From NCBI GenBank assembly GCA_030706225.1, contig JAUZOW010000006.1, forward strand, positions 1-34,023: a stretch of DNA of 34,023 nucleotides. The letters run 5' to 3'. Source of the stretch: Bacteroidota bacterium (lineage in GTDB: Bacteria; Bacteroidota; Bacteroidia; Bacteroidales; FEN-979). Position 1 is the first letter of the stretch; every line of letters starts with the position of its first letter. Shown one piece after another: positions 17,797 to 27,275 of this stretch. Under the pieces are notes generated by a model, which had not been told where the DNA came from, did not search any database, and saw nothing but the letters and a program-made list of their open reading frames with translations. A program made the position numbers and the translations under genes.

Positions 17797-18738
17797 TTAT
17801 TTCAGATTCGTAATAAATCCGGCAATCACCTCCACAAGGTCCTTTTTGACTGGTAAATCCGGATTGTTATAGATTGTTATTTGGTCCTGACGATCCAGTG
17901 TATTACACTCTTTCAGTACATGATTCATGTTGGGGATGATTTTCAATACTGCCCCGGGGGCGGCTTTTGAAAGGTTTTGTGCATCGTCAACCGATATCTG
18001 AATGTCTTTATCTCCCTGAAGAATCAGAATGGGAATGTTTAGTCTGGTGATCCATTCCTGAGGGTTATAACGGAACCATGAGATCATATAAGGTTGAACA
18101 CTGGGTCTGAATAACGAATATAACATTACCGTTACATTGTGAAGTGTATCCCCGTGTTTGAGCGAATCCAGCTTTGGAAATATTATATCGCGGATCCCTT
18201 GAGGCTGTGATGCCAGTTGTACTTTTAGCAGCTCATCGGCAGGAAGGCTTGTTCCTGCAATGGAGACAAATGCGCTGACCTTTGGATTTCCTGAACTTGC
18301 AACCATCCCGATCAGGGAGCCTTCACTATGACCTATGACAATAATCCGGGTGAAACGCTTGTCTTCAGAAAGCATCCGGATCCAATCTTTTACATCATTG
18401 ATGTATGTTTCAAACCGCAGGCTGGCTTCGGAAGTCGCCGCTCCTGCACTTTCACCAATAGCCCTCTTGTCAAACCGTACTGAAGCGATGCCTTGTTTCC
18501 CTAATTCTTCAGCAAGGTATTTCAGGGAATTATTCTTCATAGAAGATTGATTTCCATCCCGGTCAGTCGGTCCGGATCCTGAAATGATCAGGGCGACAGG
18601 AACTTTTTTCACAGAATCAGGCAGCAACAAGGTACCTTTAATATCACCGCCAGCAGTTTCCAGTGTGATAGTCTGTTCCTGTGCAAACAGAACGACATTA
18701 AAAATCAGAAATAACTGTAAAAAAATAATCTTCTTCAT
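17797..18738 (-). CDS. exported alpha/beta hydrolase
   Basis: Serine hydrolase of the alpha/beta fold, 313 residues, with a signal peptide (KKIIFLQLFLIFNVVLFAQ) for export. The nucleophile elbow is GHSEG (Ser138). The acid is probably Asp245 in LQGDKDIQI and the base His273 in NMNHVL. The segment ISGSGPTDRDGN near residue 52 supplies the oxyanion region. The substrate is unknown; it resembles dienelactone-hydrolase/acyl-esterase-like proteins. It is the last gene of a six-gene operon with envelope glycan and lipid genes (6-base gap from the lipid kinase), so removal of an acyl group from an envelope molecule is a reasonable guess. Confidence 0.88.
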   Translation of the reverse strand: MKKIIFLQLFLIFNVVLFAQEQTITLETAGGDIKGTLLLPDSVKKVPVALIISGSGPTDRDGNQSSMKNNSLKYLAEELGKQGIASVRFDKRAIGESAGAATSEASLRFETYINDVKDWIRMLSEDKRFTRIIVIGHSEGSLIGMVASSGNPKVSAFVSIAGTSLPADELLKVQLASQPQGIRDIIFPKLDSLKHGDTLHNVTVMLYSLFRPSVQPYMISWFRYNPQEWITRLNIPILILQGDKDIQISVDDAQNLSKAAPGAVLKIIPNMNHVLKECNTLDRQDQITIYNNPDLPVKKDLVEVIAGFITNLK

Positions 18739-18744
18739 ATATTT

Positions 18745-19701
18745 TTATTGAGCATCCGGTTTTCCCGTCACTACTTTTAAAGCCAGCGGCAGTATCTCAT
18801 AATTCAGTGGTGAATGACCCAGGGATTCGCCATCGGTTTCAAGAAAAATTCTGCCGGTCGAGCGAATCCGGATCTGTTTGCCGCGGAATGATTTTACAAA
18901 AGGAAGGTCAAGGAGTGTTCCGTTGTACAACCGGGGAGCATACCGGAGCACCAGATATTTCGGGGCTTTGACGATAAGAGTGATATCCAGCAGTCCATCA
19001 TCCGGTTCTGCAAAGGGAACTTGTTTCATTCCTCCTCCATTATATTTGCAGATCCCTACATTCATCGAAAAAATCTCCCCTTTGAATACCTGTTTCCCAT
19101 CGACTTCCAGAACGATCTCCATAAACCGGTACTGAAAAAGAGAGGCAAAAACAAAATAGAAATAGGTAAGAGGGCCACCGTGCCCTTTTTCTTTCATGAG
19201 ATTCGTCTTTTTCGCAACCAAAGCATCATAGCCCATCCCCGCAACGTTCATGAAAAAACGTGTAAATTTTTCAGAATCTTTAAAATAAGTAACTTTCCCA
19301 ACATCCTGGATAGCTGTCTTTTCCCTTTTTATGACCTGAATGGCCTTTTTATAATCAAAAGGGATTTCATAACTCCGGCCCCAATCGTTTCCCGTTCCAA
19401 CAGGTATCATACCCAAAGTTAACTCAAGCGGGGGAACCAATGTTTGTGTAAAAATACCATTCAGAACCTCATTCAGGGTACCATCCCCCCCGACGACAAG
19501 TATTTTCCGGTATCCTTTCCGGATCCCCTCCTGTGTTAGTTTAATAGCATGGAATTTACATTCCGTATAGACATAATCTTCTGAAAAACCTTCTTCTTTC
19601 AGGCAATGCAGAATATGAGGCCATTCCCGGGCGCTTTTCTTTATCCCTGCATTGGGGTTTACAATAATCAGCCATTTTTGCTCTATATCCATGATTTTCA
19701 T
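18745..19701 (-). CDS. diacylglycerol/sphingoid-type lipid kinase (YegS/LCB5 family)
   Basis: ATP-dependent lipid kinase of the DAGK catalytic family, 318 residues. It has the nucleotide-binding motif VVGGDGTLNEVLNGI (about 66-80), the second conserved stretch GMIPVGTGNDWGRS, and the C-terminal catalytic loop with ETDGES. The start NPNAGIKKS region is typical. The lipid substrate cannot be told from sequence; the family includes diacylglycerol, phosphatidylglycerol and sphingosine kinases, and many Bacteroidota make sphingolipids. The ATG used is at 19701; a second ATG at 19692 is also possible. It is 5 bases after the O-antigen-ligase-like gene and 6 before the hydrolase gene. Confidence 0.92.
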   Translation of the reverse strand: MKIMDIEQKWLIIVNPNAGIKKSAREWPHILHCLKEEGFSEDYVYTECKFHAIKLTQEGIRKGYRKILVVGGDGTLNEVLNGIFTQTLVPPLELTLGMIPVGTGNDWGRSYEIPFDYKKAIQVIKREKTAIQDVGKVTYFKDSEKFTRFFMNVAGMGYDALVAKKTNLMKEKGHGGPLTYFYFVFASLFQYRFMEIVLEVDGKQVFKGEIFSMNVGICKYNGGGMKQVPFAEPDDGLLDITLIVKAPKYLVLRYAPRLYNGTLLDLPFVKSFRGKQIRIRSTGRIFLETDGESLGHSPLNYEILPLALKVVTGKPDAQ

Positions 19702-19706
19702 CTGTT

Positions 19707-21383
19707 TCAGATCAGATCATCTTCCTTTCTGCCAAACAGGAAAAACGAATAGAAAAAGGCAAAAAAAGTTACTCCTGCCTGCGATTCAATAGTATCTTCA
19801 GGAATCATGGATATCATCGCAATGATGAAAAAAATCAGGAAAAAGTAATCCATGAATTCATTTAACCGGGCCGGAGGGTACAAAATAGCCAGAAGAAACC
19901 ATGCCAGTCCGAAAAGGCCAAATCCCACACAAATGGAAAGGAACTGATCGTGAGATCTCCAGCGTTGGTCAGGAGCCAGTTTGGAATGCATTTTTTCATA
20001 TTCCTTCTGAAAAGACTCATTCATATCACCTGTACCTACACCTAAAAGCCAGTTTTCGCGGATCAGATGCACCGATGCTCTCCAGAATTCGAGACGTTGC
20101 ATGAGTGAACTTCCCGTCGGGTTGCCGGTTTTCCGGTATTCGTCATATCCCCATAAAAGTTCATAGATCCGTCCACGTAAACTGAATTTCTCAAGAAAGA
20201 TATAATTAGCAACTCCTTTTTCAATGGCGTCCACTTCTTTATCGGTTAGTTTGCTTATGCCTTCTGCATCTTTTCGATAGCCTTTGGATGTAAGAAAACG
20301 AAGAATGGTAAAGGTAATAGGCTGATTCCGTTTGTCGAGGCTGTCGAAATTAATTTTAGACCGTTTATTCCAGGCAAATCTCAATTCATCCCACTGAATA
20401 TAAAGATAAACCGGGTTCCCGTTTTCAGTAATATGGCTATTGATATTATGTGTATAAGGATTCCCAAGGCGTGTGACTGTTTCAAGATGTCGTAAATCCA
20501 CTGGCTTTAAAGAATAGTAGTCTTTTCTGACGCTCATAAAATAAAGGATAGCGCTTCCAGCCGCAACAACGATTATAAAAGTCAGCCCCAGCTTCATGGG
20601 CAGATAGCGGCTCCGGAAAACCAGGACACACATCAATATAATAAAAGTAAGCCCGGTGACGACGATCCCAGTTTCCGCCTCAGTAATAACAAGATATACA
20701 CACAACCAGACGATGGTTAATCCGCTGAGGATTTTTACCCATAAAGGACACAATGGTTTCTTTATAATCAGGAAAGCCTGTATGAACAAAACCATACTTA
20801 TTAAAAGTCCCAGAATAATATGTGATACCGATTTTGATACATCCCGGATATCGACATAATCTCCCTGAAATAAGGTCCAGGAATTAATCAATGTTCTAAC
20901 AACTACAGCTGCAGAGAACAATAAAAGAATCTGGTAAAAATTTTTTCTTCCAAAAGCGCTGCTGGTAGAAATGAACAGAGGAAGCAGGAAGATCGGAAGT
21001 TTAGTTCTCAGGTCCTTGAATGCATATTCAAAATCAGTAGTATAAATAAGCCCCAGAATATGAAAAAGGAGAATTGAAGAAAAGACCCATGCCGGCTTAT
21101 TATGAATAAATGCCTTCAGCCCCTGGAAAATACTTTGAACCAATGAAGCCAGAAAACGGGGTAATAAAAGGATTAAAAACCGGCCTCTGGGTTCGGAAAC
21201 ATACTCATCTCTTAGTTTCCTCAGATTGATCCTTTCCAGGGCAAAGGAACCGGCCAGGAAAAATTGTGAAACACTCAGACCATATTTTGAATGGGCAAGT
21301 GAGACAACCAAAAGGCATATTCCAAAAACATAACCTGTACGAATGAATTGGCGATAGAATTTTTCAATAACTTCAAACTTCAT
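19707..21383 (-). CDS. O-antigen ligase/polymerase-like membrane protein
   Basis: Polytopic membrane protein of 558 residues, about 11-12 hydrophobic segments. The layout fits the Wzy_C/O-antigen ligase family: a block of helices (about 15-290), a long polar external loop (about 290-470) and a final group of helices (about 480-550). The loop contains the family-like segment LEFWRASVHLIRENWLLGVGTGD and later WRSHDQFLSICVGFGLFG, where the His is a candidate catalytic residue. Such enzymes join or polymerise lipid-linked glycans at the outer face of the inner membrane. It overlaps the deacetylase gene by 4 bases. Which of ligase, polymerase or another glycan transferase it is cannot be decided here. 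Confidence 0.85.
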   Translation of the reverse strand: MKFEVIEKFYRQFIRTGYVFGICLLVVSLAHSKYGLSVSQFFLAGSFALERINLRKLRDEYVSEPRGRFLILLLPRFLASLVQSIFQGLKAFIHNKPAWVFSSILLFHILGLIYTTDFEYAFKDLRTKLPIFLLPLFISTSSAFGRKNFYQILLLFSAAVVVRTLINSWTLFQGDYVDIRDVSKSVSHIILGLLISMVLFIQAFLIIKKPLCPLWVKILSGLTIVWLCVYLVITEAETGIVVTGLTFIILMCVLVFRSRYLPMKLGLTFIIVVAAGSAILYFMSVRKDYYSLKPVDLRHLETVTRLGNPYTHNINSHITENGNPVYLYIQWDELRFAWNKRSKINFDSLDKRNQPITFTILRFLTSKGYRKDAEGISKLTDKEVDAIEKGVANYIFLEKFSLRGRIYELLWGYDEYRKTGNPTGSSLMQRLEFWRASVHLIRENWLLGVGTGDMNESFQKEYEKMHSKLAPDQRWRSHDQFLSICVGFGLFGLAWFLLAILYPPARLNEFMDYFFLIFFIIAMISMIPEDTIESQAGVTFFAFFYSFFLFGRKEDDLI

Positions 21384-22195
21384 GCAAATAGTTTTTTCCT
21401 CCCTTTCCTGAATTTTGTCCTAAAAGTATAGAAATTATCAGTACCCCGGATATCTATCCGTTTCATTTCATAAGGATCCTTTAACGGCCATGAATTGATC
21501 CGGTTGCCGATCCGCAGTGCAAAAGATAACCCTTCCTGTTTGAAAAGCTGTTTCATATCCTGGAGCAGTTTTTTATCTTTTTTAGGATAACCTCCATAAG
21601 GATATGCCAGAACCCTGGAAAATGGAATATGATGGAAATTAAGTGTTTCAAAACAGTTGCGGAGATCTTCCTGCATATCTTCCAGAGCAAGATCTTTATA
21701 GCTCCTGTGTAAAAAAGAATGAAGCCCGATTTCAACCTGTGGATTCCGGGATATTTCTTTGAGTTCATCTGCCGTCATGACAGGCTCCGAACCTTTGTCC
21801 CAGATATTGGTTTTTCCAATGTAAGCAACAGGTATAAAAGACGTTGCTTTATGTTTATATTTTTCAAGCAGCGGTATTACCAGGGTATAAAAATTTTCGT
21901 AGGCATCATCAAAAGAAAGGATGACACTTTTAGCCGGAAGCTTATCTCCCTGTCTTAAAAGAATTTCAAGGTCTTTGAAATGCAGCGTGTGATAGCCCTT
22001 TCTTTGCAGATATTCAAAGTGTTTTTCCAGTTCCTGACTGGTGATCGTCAGAGAATCCTGCCGGTCGGGGGATACTTTATGGTACATAAGCACCGGAAGC
22101 CCTTTTTTCGGAGGAATCAGGAATCCCTGCTCAAGGATGAGCCAGGCCAGCAGTAAAAAAATAACAGCTGCCGGAATAATCAGAAAATAAATCAT
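21380..22195 (-). CDS. membrane-anchored polysaccharide deacetylase (NodB-like, CE4)
   Basis: Probable metal-dependent deacetylase acting on an envelope or extracellular glycan, 271 residues. An N-terminal membrane anchor (about 2-24) is followed by the opening motif PVLMYHKVS. Motif 1 is VILSFDDAYENF (Asp96, Asp97) and motif 2 is GLHSFLH with His159 and His163 as metal ligands. Motif 3 is AYPYGGYPKK. The usual TFDDG reads SFDDA here, a common variant. The gene overlaps both its neighbours by 4 bases, so its product is likely made together with the GT2 and ligase-like proteins. Confidence 0.9.
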   Translation of the reverse strand: MIYFLIIPAAVIFLLLAWLILEQGFLIPPKKGLPVLMYHKVSPDRQDSLTITSQELEKHFEYLQRKGYHTLHFKDLEILLRQGDKLPAKSVILSFDDAYENFYTLVIPLLEKYKHKATSFIPVAYIGKTNIWDKGSEPVMTADELKEISRNPQVEIGLHSFLHRSYKDLALEDMQEDLRNCFETLNFHHIPFSRVLAYPYGGYPKKDKKLLQDMKQLFKQEGLSFALRIGNRINSWPLKDPYEMKRIDIRGTDNFYTFRTKFRKGRKKLFA

Positions 22196-22944
22196 TTCTT
22201 TTTCTGTAATTCTATGGTTTTTGCAATTTTAAGAGTACCGTAGAAAGAAGCCAGCAGCGACCACATGAAGCCTGGAAAGCCATCCAGAATCCCGAGCCGG
22301 AGAAAGTAGAAAATAAAGAAGTTGACCGGGAATTTAAGTACAGCCTGAAAATGAGAAAATCTACGGTTTTTCTGAATATATCCCCTGGCAGCATCCGATG
22401 TATACGTATTTAATTTCTGAATATGATGGCTAAGATCCCGGTACGAATAATGAAGAATATGGTATTTCATCCGGCCGATTTTTCCTTCGAGGATAATATC
22501 TTCATGAACAGTGACTTCCATAAAACGGCCTTTTGTACGGCAGAAGAGTCTGAGTTTCGCCACACAGGTTCCGCTGAATTTCATCAGATGGCCCAGGTAA
22601 ATCAGGTCAAAAGGAATTTTATATCCGTTTTCTTCAATATCTGTTCTTGTTTTCCATTCCAAAAGTTCTATTTCACTTTTAGGGGTCAGAACTTCATCAG
22701 CATCCAGAGATAAAACCCAATCGCAGGTAGTTTGTTCCAGCGCAAACTGCTTTTGAGCAGCATATCCGGTAAATTTATGTTCAAAGACACGGCACCCTTC
22801 CTGCTTGCAGATCTCCAAGGTGCGATCGGTCGAAAAATCATCCACTACGACAATTTCATCCGCGATGGGTTTCACCGATTCCAGGCACCGGAGAATATTT
22901 TCTTCTTCATTCTTTGTAATGATAAAAACCGAAACAGTGGGCAT
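22192..22944 (-). CDS. glycosyltransferase family 2 (WaaE/KdtX-like)
   Basis: Inverting GT-A glycosyltransferase, 250 residues. It opens with VSVFIITKNEEENILRCLESV, has VVVDDFSTDRT at 33-41 and the metal-binding DAD at 81-83 (SLDADEVLTP). The later segment with VHEDIILEG and HILHYSYRDLSHHIQKLNTYT is typical of the subgroup that includes the LPS core transferases WaaE/KdtX. The C-terminal hydrophobic part suggests membrane association. A role in LPS core or related glycan assembly fits the neighbours, but acceptor and sugar are unknown. Confidence 0.9.
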   Translation of the reverse strand: MPTVSVFIITKNEEENILRCLESVKPIADEIVVVDDFSTDRTLEICKQEGCRVFEHKFTGYAAQKQFALEQTTCDWVLSLDADEVLTPKSEIELLEWKTRTDIEENGYKIPFDLIYLGHLMKFSGTCVAKLRLFCRTKGRFMEVTVHEDIILEGKIGRMKYHILHYSYRDLSHHIQKLNTYTSDAARGYIQKNRRFSHFQAVLKFPVNFFIFYFLRLGILDGFPGFMWSLLASFYGTLKIAKTIELQKKK

Positions 22945-22949
22945 AATGC

Positions 22950-23750
22950 TTATTCTTTTTGTATATTAAAATGATCCCAGTCAGGTCCCAAAGGAAATTC
23001 CTTACGAAAAGTATCCAGTTCATTTCTGGATAAAAGACAGGTTTTGATGCAGGGTTCTCCGGAAACAGAGGCTTTGCAGATAGCCATTCCTTTTGGATGA
23101 ACCATCATCGATTCCCCCGCATGATCAGTTCCCTGTCCGTCGGATCCAATTCTGTTCACTCCGATAACATAAGATTGGTTCTCCATCGCCCGGGCTGAAA
23201 GCAGTGTATTCCAGACCCGGCTCCGGCTTTTGGGCCAGTTGGAAAGGTATATCAGCAAGTCGTATTCATATCTTCCTTCCAGATAACCATTTCTGCTCCA
23301 GACAGGGAATCTGAGATCATAGCAAACCAATGGCAGGATATTCCATTCTCTCCAGGAAATGACCACTCTTTCGTTACCGGATGAGAATATCTTATTTTCC
23401 CCACTCATGGAAAAAAGGTGGCGTTTATTAATACCGATCCTTCTGCCATCCGGGAAAATACAATAAAGACGATTGTAAAATTTTCCGTTTTCACGGATGG
23501 CCAGGGTAGCCATCACCAGACAATCCTTCTTATGGGAAAGGCCGGAAAGAAATTCAACCGACGGGCCGTCCTCCTCTTCTGCAAATCGCTCAGGATCCGG
23601 ATAAAAGCCCGTATTGAACATTTCGGGAAAAAGAAGGACATCAACATGTGGCCGGATTTCATTTGCCATTAGCTGAAACCGTTCACAGTTCCGGAAAGGT
23701 TGGTTCCATAAAATATCTGCCTGAATAAAAGCTACCTGAAGATCACTCAC
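22950..23750 (-). CDS. omega-amidase / carbon-nitrogen hydrolase (YafV-like)
   Basis: Nitrilase-superfamily amidase, 266 residues from a GTG at 23750. The catalytic triad is visible: Glu43 in LLFPEMFNTGFY, Lys109 in INKRHLFSM and Cys143 in LVCYDLRFPVWSR. These match the YafV/NIT2 group, which hydrolyses alpha-ketoglutaramate and alpha-ketosuccinamate in methionine and glutamine salvage. The open frame reaches 24035, but that stretch lies antisense inside pgk and has no family resemblance, so I take the GTG as the start. It is the first gene of the envelope operon (5-base gap to GT2); this may be shared transcription rather than shared function. Confidence 0.9.
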   Translation of the reverse strand: MSDLQVAFIQADILWNQPFRNCERFQLMANEIRPHVDVLLFPEMFNTGFYPDPERFAEEEDGPSVEFLSGLSHKKDCLVMATLAIRENGKFYNRLYCIFPDGRRIGINKRHLFSMSGENKIFSSGNERVVISWREWNILPLVCYDLRFPVWSRNGYLEGRYEYDLLIYLSNWPKSRSRVWNTLLSARAMENQSYVIGVNRIGSDGQGTDHAGESMMVHPKGMAICKASVSGEPCIKTCLLSRNELDTFRKEFPLGPDWDHFNIQKE

Positions 23751-23812
23751 GGCTGTTCCCGAAGATTTTTCAGTAAAATTAAGAATACTTGCTTTTGACT
23801 CTTTAAAAATTT

Positions 23813-23820
23813 TAAATTTG
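23813..23820 (+). promoter_or_regulatory. putative pgk promoter (-7 box)
   Basis: TAAATTTG is a full TAnnTTTG match, 27 bases before the pgk ATG, predicting a leader of about 20 bases. CTTG at 23788-23791 sits 21 bases upstream and may serve as a weak -33 element. On the opposite strand, 23774-23781 reads TAATTTTA, one mismatch from the same consensus and 23 bases from the amidase GTG. This 97-base spacer therefore probably fires in both directions. Confidence 0.5.
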
Positions 23821-23847
23821 TCTTGAATAATCAAAAGCTTTGAAAAG

Positions 23848-25038
23848 ATGCAAATGATTGATGATTTCGATTTTAAGGGCAGGAAAGCTCTTATTCGTGT
23901 AGATTTTAATGTTCCCCTGGATTCTGCATTCCAGATCACTGATACAACGCGCATTGACGCTACTATTCCAACCATAAATAAAATTCTTGCCGGGGGCGGT
24001 TCCGTGATTCTGATGTCACATCTTGGACGTCCCAAAAGCGGTCCCGAAGAAAAATTTTCTCTGAAACATTTGGTCAGTTATCTTTCCAGGCAGTTGGGAC
24101 GTCCGGTTCAATTTGCCGATGATTGTATCGGACCTTCTGCCGTTCAACTTTCTGCAGCACTGAAACCGGGAGAAGTTCTTCTTCTGGAAAATCTGAGGTT
24201 TTACAAAGAAGAGGAAAAAGGCGATGAAGGCTTTGCGGGTAAACTGGCAGCCCTCGGAGATGTATATGTTAATGATGCATTCGGAACCGCACACAGGGCT
24301 CATGCTTCAACAGCCATTATCGCTAAATTTTTCCCCCAGGCAAAAATGTTCGGATATGTCATGTCAAGAGAACTGGAAGCCATCAATAATGTCATGAAAA
24401 ATGCCAAAAGGCCTTTTACTGCCATTCTCGGCGGAGCTAAGGTTTCCGGTAAAATTGAAATCATAAACCATCTGATGAATAAAGTAGATAACCTTATTAT
24501 CGGGGGTGGAATGATGTTCACTTTTATTAAATCCCTTGGCGGTTCAGTTGGAAACTCCCTGGTGGAAGAAGATCTGCTTGGCCTGGCAAAGAATACTATT
24601 GATGGGGCAAAATTGATGGGTGTTAATTTTTACCTTCCCACCGATGCCGTCATTGGCGATGCTTTCTCCAATGATGCAAACTTCAAAATTTCCAATGCCT
24701 ACGACATTCCGGCTAACTGGATGGGGCTGGATATCGGACCGTTATCCCGTGAAAAATTTGAATCCATTATCGCGAAATCGGCTACCATTCTTTGGAATGG
24801 ACCCATGGGTGTTTTCGAAATGAGCCATTTTGAAGAAGGAACAAAATTTATTGCCAATTCCGTTGCAAAAGCCACCAAATCAGGTTCTTATTCTCTGATT
24901 GGCGGCGGTGATTCCGTAGCAGCCATCCATAAGTACGGATTGGCTGACCAAGTCAGCTATGTTTCAACCGGCGGTGGCGCCATGCTTGAATTTATTGAAG
25001 GGAAAGTCCTTCCCGGCGTTAAAGCCATTGAGGATTGA
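23848..25038 (+). CDS. pgk: phosphoglycerate kinase
   Basis: Glycolytic enzyme that transfers phosphate from 1,3-bisphosphoglycerate to ADP, 396 residues, a standard length. The N-domain substrate motifs are RVDFNVPLD (about 17-25) and SHLGRPK, with [13 protein letters not shown] and [13 protein letters not shown] following. The C-domain has [12 protein letters not shown], the nucleotide-binding NGPMGVFE and the glycine-rich GGGDSVAAI. No missing residues were noticed. Its stop codon overlaps the start of the GT9 gene. Confidence 0.98.
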   Translation: MQMIDDFDFKGRKALIRVDFNVPLDSAFQITDTTRIDATIPTINKILAGGGSVILMSHLGRPKSGPEEKFSLKHLVSYLSRQLGRPVQFADDCIGPSAVQLSAALKPGEVLLLENLRFYKEEEKGDEGFAGKLAALGDVYVNDAFGTAHRAHASTAIIAKFFPQAKMFGYVMSRELEAINNVMKNAKRPFTAILGGAKVSGKIEIINHLMNKVDNLIIGGGMMFTFIKSLGGSVGNSLVEEDLLGLAKNTIDGAKLMGVNFYLPTDAVIGDAFSNDANFKISNAYDIPANWMGLDIGPLSREKFESIIAKSATILWNGPMGVFEMSHFEEGTKFIANSVAKATKSGSYSLIGGGDSVAAIHKYGLADQVSYVSTGGGAMLEFIEGKVLPGVKAIED

Positions 25039-25994
25039 AGAATGTAATCATAAGCCGGACAGATAATCTGGGAGATGTGATTCTGACCCTTCCCCTGGCT
25101 GGCGTGATCAAAAAGCATTTTCCCGGATGCACCGTTTGGTTTCTGGGCAAAAGTTATACGCGTCCCCTTATCAGTCTTTGCCGGAATGTGGATCATTTTC
25201 TCGACCGGAATGACCTATCTTCTTTACCTTCTGCAGATGCCATCATTCATGTTTTCCCTGATAAAGAAGTTTGCAAGGCTGCGAAAAAAGCAGGGATCCC
25301 TATCCGGATTGCCACATCTCACCGTTGGTTCACACGTTTGTATTGCAACCATGTCATTTCTTTCAGCCGGAGAAGATCGGATCTCCACGAAGCCCAGCTC
25401 AATCTGAAACTATTGCAACCGCTTGGAATCCATGAATCCTTATCCCTTGAGAAAATACCTGAATATTATGGATTTGAGCTTCCCCGGAAAGAAAATCCTT
25501 CTTCCCCGGAAAAGAGCAATAAGAAAAAAATCATCCTTCATCCACGCTCAAAAGGCAGTGCCCGGGAATGGGGGCTCGATAATTATTCCCGGCTGATCAG
25601 CCTTCTTCCGGAAAATCTTTTCGAGATCTATATCACCGGAACACGTGAAGAAGGAGAATCCATGAGTGAATTCCTGAAAAAAAACAGCGGCCGTATTCAG
25701 GATATGACCGGCAGGTTGACTCTTCCAGAGTTGGTTGCTTTTATCGACCAGTGTGATGTCCTGATTGCTGCCAGTACAGGGCCTCTTCATATTGCTGCTG
25801 CCCTGGGGAAAAAAGTCATCGGATTATACGCTCCCATCCGCCCTATGCATCCCGGCCGGTGGGCTCCTTTAGGAAAAGACGCCCATTTTCTTGTTATCGA
25901 TAAAGTTTGCAGTAAATGCAGGAGAAGCGGCGACTGCGAATGCATCCGCAGTATTCTTCCGGAAGAAGTCGTAAAGAAGATCCGGGAGCAATAG
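25035..25994 (+). CDS. glycosyltransferase family 9 (heptosyltransferase-like)
   Basis: GT-B glycosyltransferase of the ADP-heptose:LPS heptosyltransferase family, 319 residues. The N-terminal motif [19 protein letters not shown] and the C-terminal nucleotide-sugar region ([23 protein letters not shown]) are diagnostic. Near the C-terminus [12 protein letters not shown] forms an unusual cysteine group. It starts with TTG at 25035, overlapping the pgk stop as TTGA; no in-frame ATG occurs nearby and the conserved motif begins seven residues later, so this start is well constrained. The end lies 4 bases from the convergent cvpA gene. Confidence 0.92.
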   Translation: MKNVIISRTDNLGDVILTLPLAGVIKKHFPGCTVWFLGKSYTRPLISLCRNVDHFLDRNDLSSLPSADAIIHVFPDKEVCKAAKKAGIPIRIATSHRWFTRLYCNHVISFSRRRSDLHEAQLNLKLLQPLGIHESLSLEKIPEYYGFELPRKENPSSPEKSNKKKIILHPRSKGSAREWGLDNYSRLISLLPENLFEIYITGTREEGESMSEFLKKNSGRIQDMTGRLTLPELVAFIDQCDVLIAASTGPLHIAAALGKKVIGLYAPIRPMHPGRWAPLGKDAHFLVIDKVCSKCRRSGDCECIRSILPEEVVKKIREQ

Positions 25995-25998
25995 GTTT

Positions 25999-26511
25999 TC
26001 AGGGCATTTTCGGTATCTGAGGCGCTTTGACCTCCTGCCCGAATAATTTCATAGTCAATGGAAACACCTTTTCCGTCGGGCTATAAAACATGGATTGTTT
26101 CTTAGATTCCGGCTTGATGAGTCTCTCACCCGGATCGAAGCCGTGAATGATAAAGAAAATCACACTCAGGATCAAAAGACCTTTAGCCATTCCAAGAATT
26201 CCTCCCAGGATGTGATTGAAAAATCCCATGCCCGCTAAATCAACAATCTTTTCAATCCCTTTTGCTATAAGGATTACTGCAATGACAATCAGAAAAAAAG
26301 TAACGGCAAACGACAATGCCGGAAGAGATTCCTTTCCGGGATGAAAATGCGAAATAATCACTTTCCCGATAACATTTGAGAAATGAATCGCAACGTAAAT
26401 TCCCAGAACCAGTGCGATCAAAGAAGCCAGGCTGATGATAAAACCTTTCCGGACCCCGCGGACAATAAGCAATCCAGTGACAATCAGGATGATGATATCA
26501 AGATAATTCAC
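25999..26511 (-). CDS. CvpA family membrane protein
   Basis: Inner membrane protein of 170 residues with four hydrophobic segments. The opening YLDIIILIVTGLLIVRGVRKGFI and the later GGILGMAKGLLILSV are typical of the CvpA family, known from colicin V production in E. coli and linked to envelope stress survival. The molecular function is unresolved. Its start overlaps the mlaF stop by 4 bases, so it is the third gene of an mlaE-mlaF-cvpA operon. Confidence 0.88.
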   Translation of the reverse strand: MNYLDIIILIVTGLLIVRGVRKGFIISLASLIALVLGIYVAIHFSNVIGKVIISHFHPGKESLPALSFAVTFFLIVIAVILIAKGIEKIVDLAGMGFFNHILGGILGMAKGLLILSVIFFIIHGFDPGERLIKPESKKQSMFYSPTEKVFPLTMKLFGQEVKAPQIPKMP

Positions 26512-27275
26512 TGCTCCTTTTGTTGGAAATATTGCTTCAGACGTACCGTCAGTTCTGTGCCGAATACAAAATCATTAAGCTCTTTATTCGTTGTGTTCAG
26601 GATTTCCTTATTGCTTCCCGACCACCAAAGCTGCCCATTGTATATAAATGCAACGGTATCACCGATGCTAAGAACCGAGTTCATATCATGGGTATTGACA
26701 ATCGTAGTAATATTGTACTCTTCCGTGATTTCTTTGATCAAATGATCGATAACACCGGAAGTCTGAGGATCAAGGCCTGAATTAGGCTCATCACAAAAGA
26801 GATACCGGGGATTCATAGCGATAGCCCGGGCAATGGCAACTCTCTTCCGCATTCCTCCGCTGAGTTCCGAAATCTTTAATTTGTTGGAACCCTTAAGATC
26901 AACACGGTTCAGAACAAAGTTAACCCGTTCAAGTTTTTCCTTTAGGGATTGTTTTGTGAACATGGTCAGCGGGAACATCACATTTTCCTCTACATTCAGA
27001 AAATCAAACAGAGCAGCTCCCTGAAAAAGCATTCCGATTTCCTGGCGGATTGCTTTTCGTTCATTAAGAATCATTGTTGAAAAATTTCTGCCATCGTAAA
27101 GTATTTCACCGCTATCTACCTCATATAACCCGATCAGACATTTCATCAAAACCGTCTTTCCGGAACCGCTTCTCCCGATGATCAGGTTGGTCTTCCCTTT
27201 TTCAAAATGACAGGAAACTTCTTTCAGTGCCTGAAATCCTCCAAAATATTTATTTATTTTCTTCGCTTCGATCAT
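26508..27275 (-). CDS. mlaF: lipid-transport ABC ATPase (MlaF-like)
   Basis: ATPase of a MlaFEDB-type transporter that moves phospholipid between the inner membrane and periplasmic carriers. The 255-residue protein has Walker A GRSGSGKT (34-41), Q-loop FQGAALFDFLNVEENV, signature LSGGMRKRVAIARA, Walker B YLFCDEPNSGLDP and the H-loop NTHDM. The signature sequence and the residues after the Q-loop match MlaF rather than a general importer. It overlaps mlaE and cvpA by 4 bases each. Confidence 0.94.
   Translation of the reverse strand: MIEAKKINKYFGGFQALKEVSCHFEKGKTNLIIGRSGSGKTVLMKCLIGLYEVDSGEILYDGRNFSTMILNERKAIRQEIGMLFQGAALFDFLNVEENVMFPLTMFTKQSLKEKLERVNFVLNRVDLKGSNKLKISELSGGMRKRVAIARAIAMNPRYLFCDEPNSGLDPQTSGVIDHLIKEITEEYNITTIVNTHDMNSVLSIGDTVAFIYNGQLWWSGSNKEILNTTNKELNDFVFGTELTVRLKQYFQQKEQ

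Noticed and set aside
23751-24035. N-terminal extension of the omega-amidase (95 extra codons in frame)
   Set aside because: It lies antisense to the start of pgk and the divergent promoter region, has no resemblance to the family, and the conserved protein begins right after the GTG at 23750.
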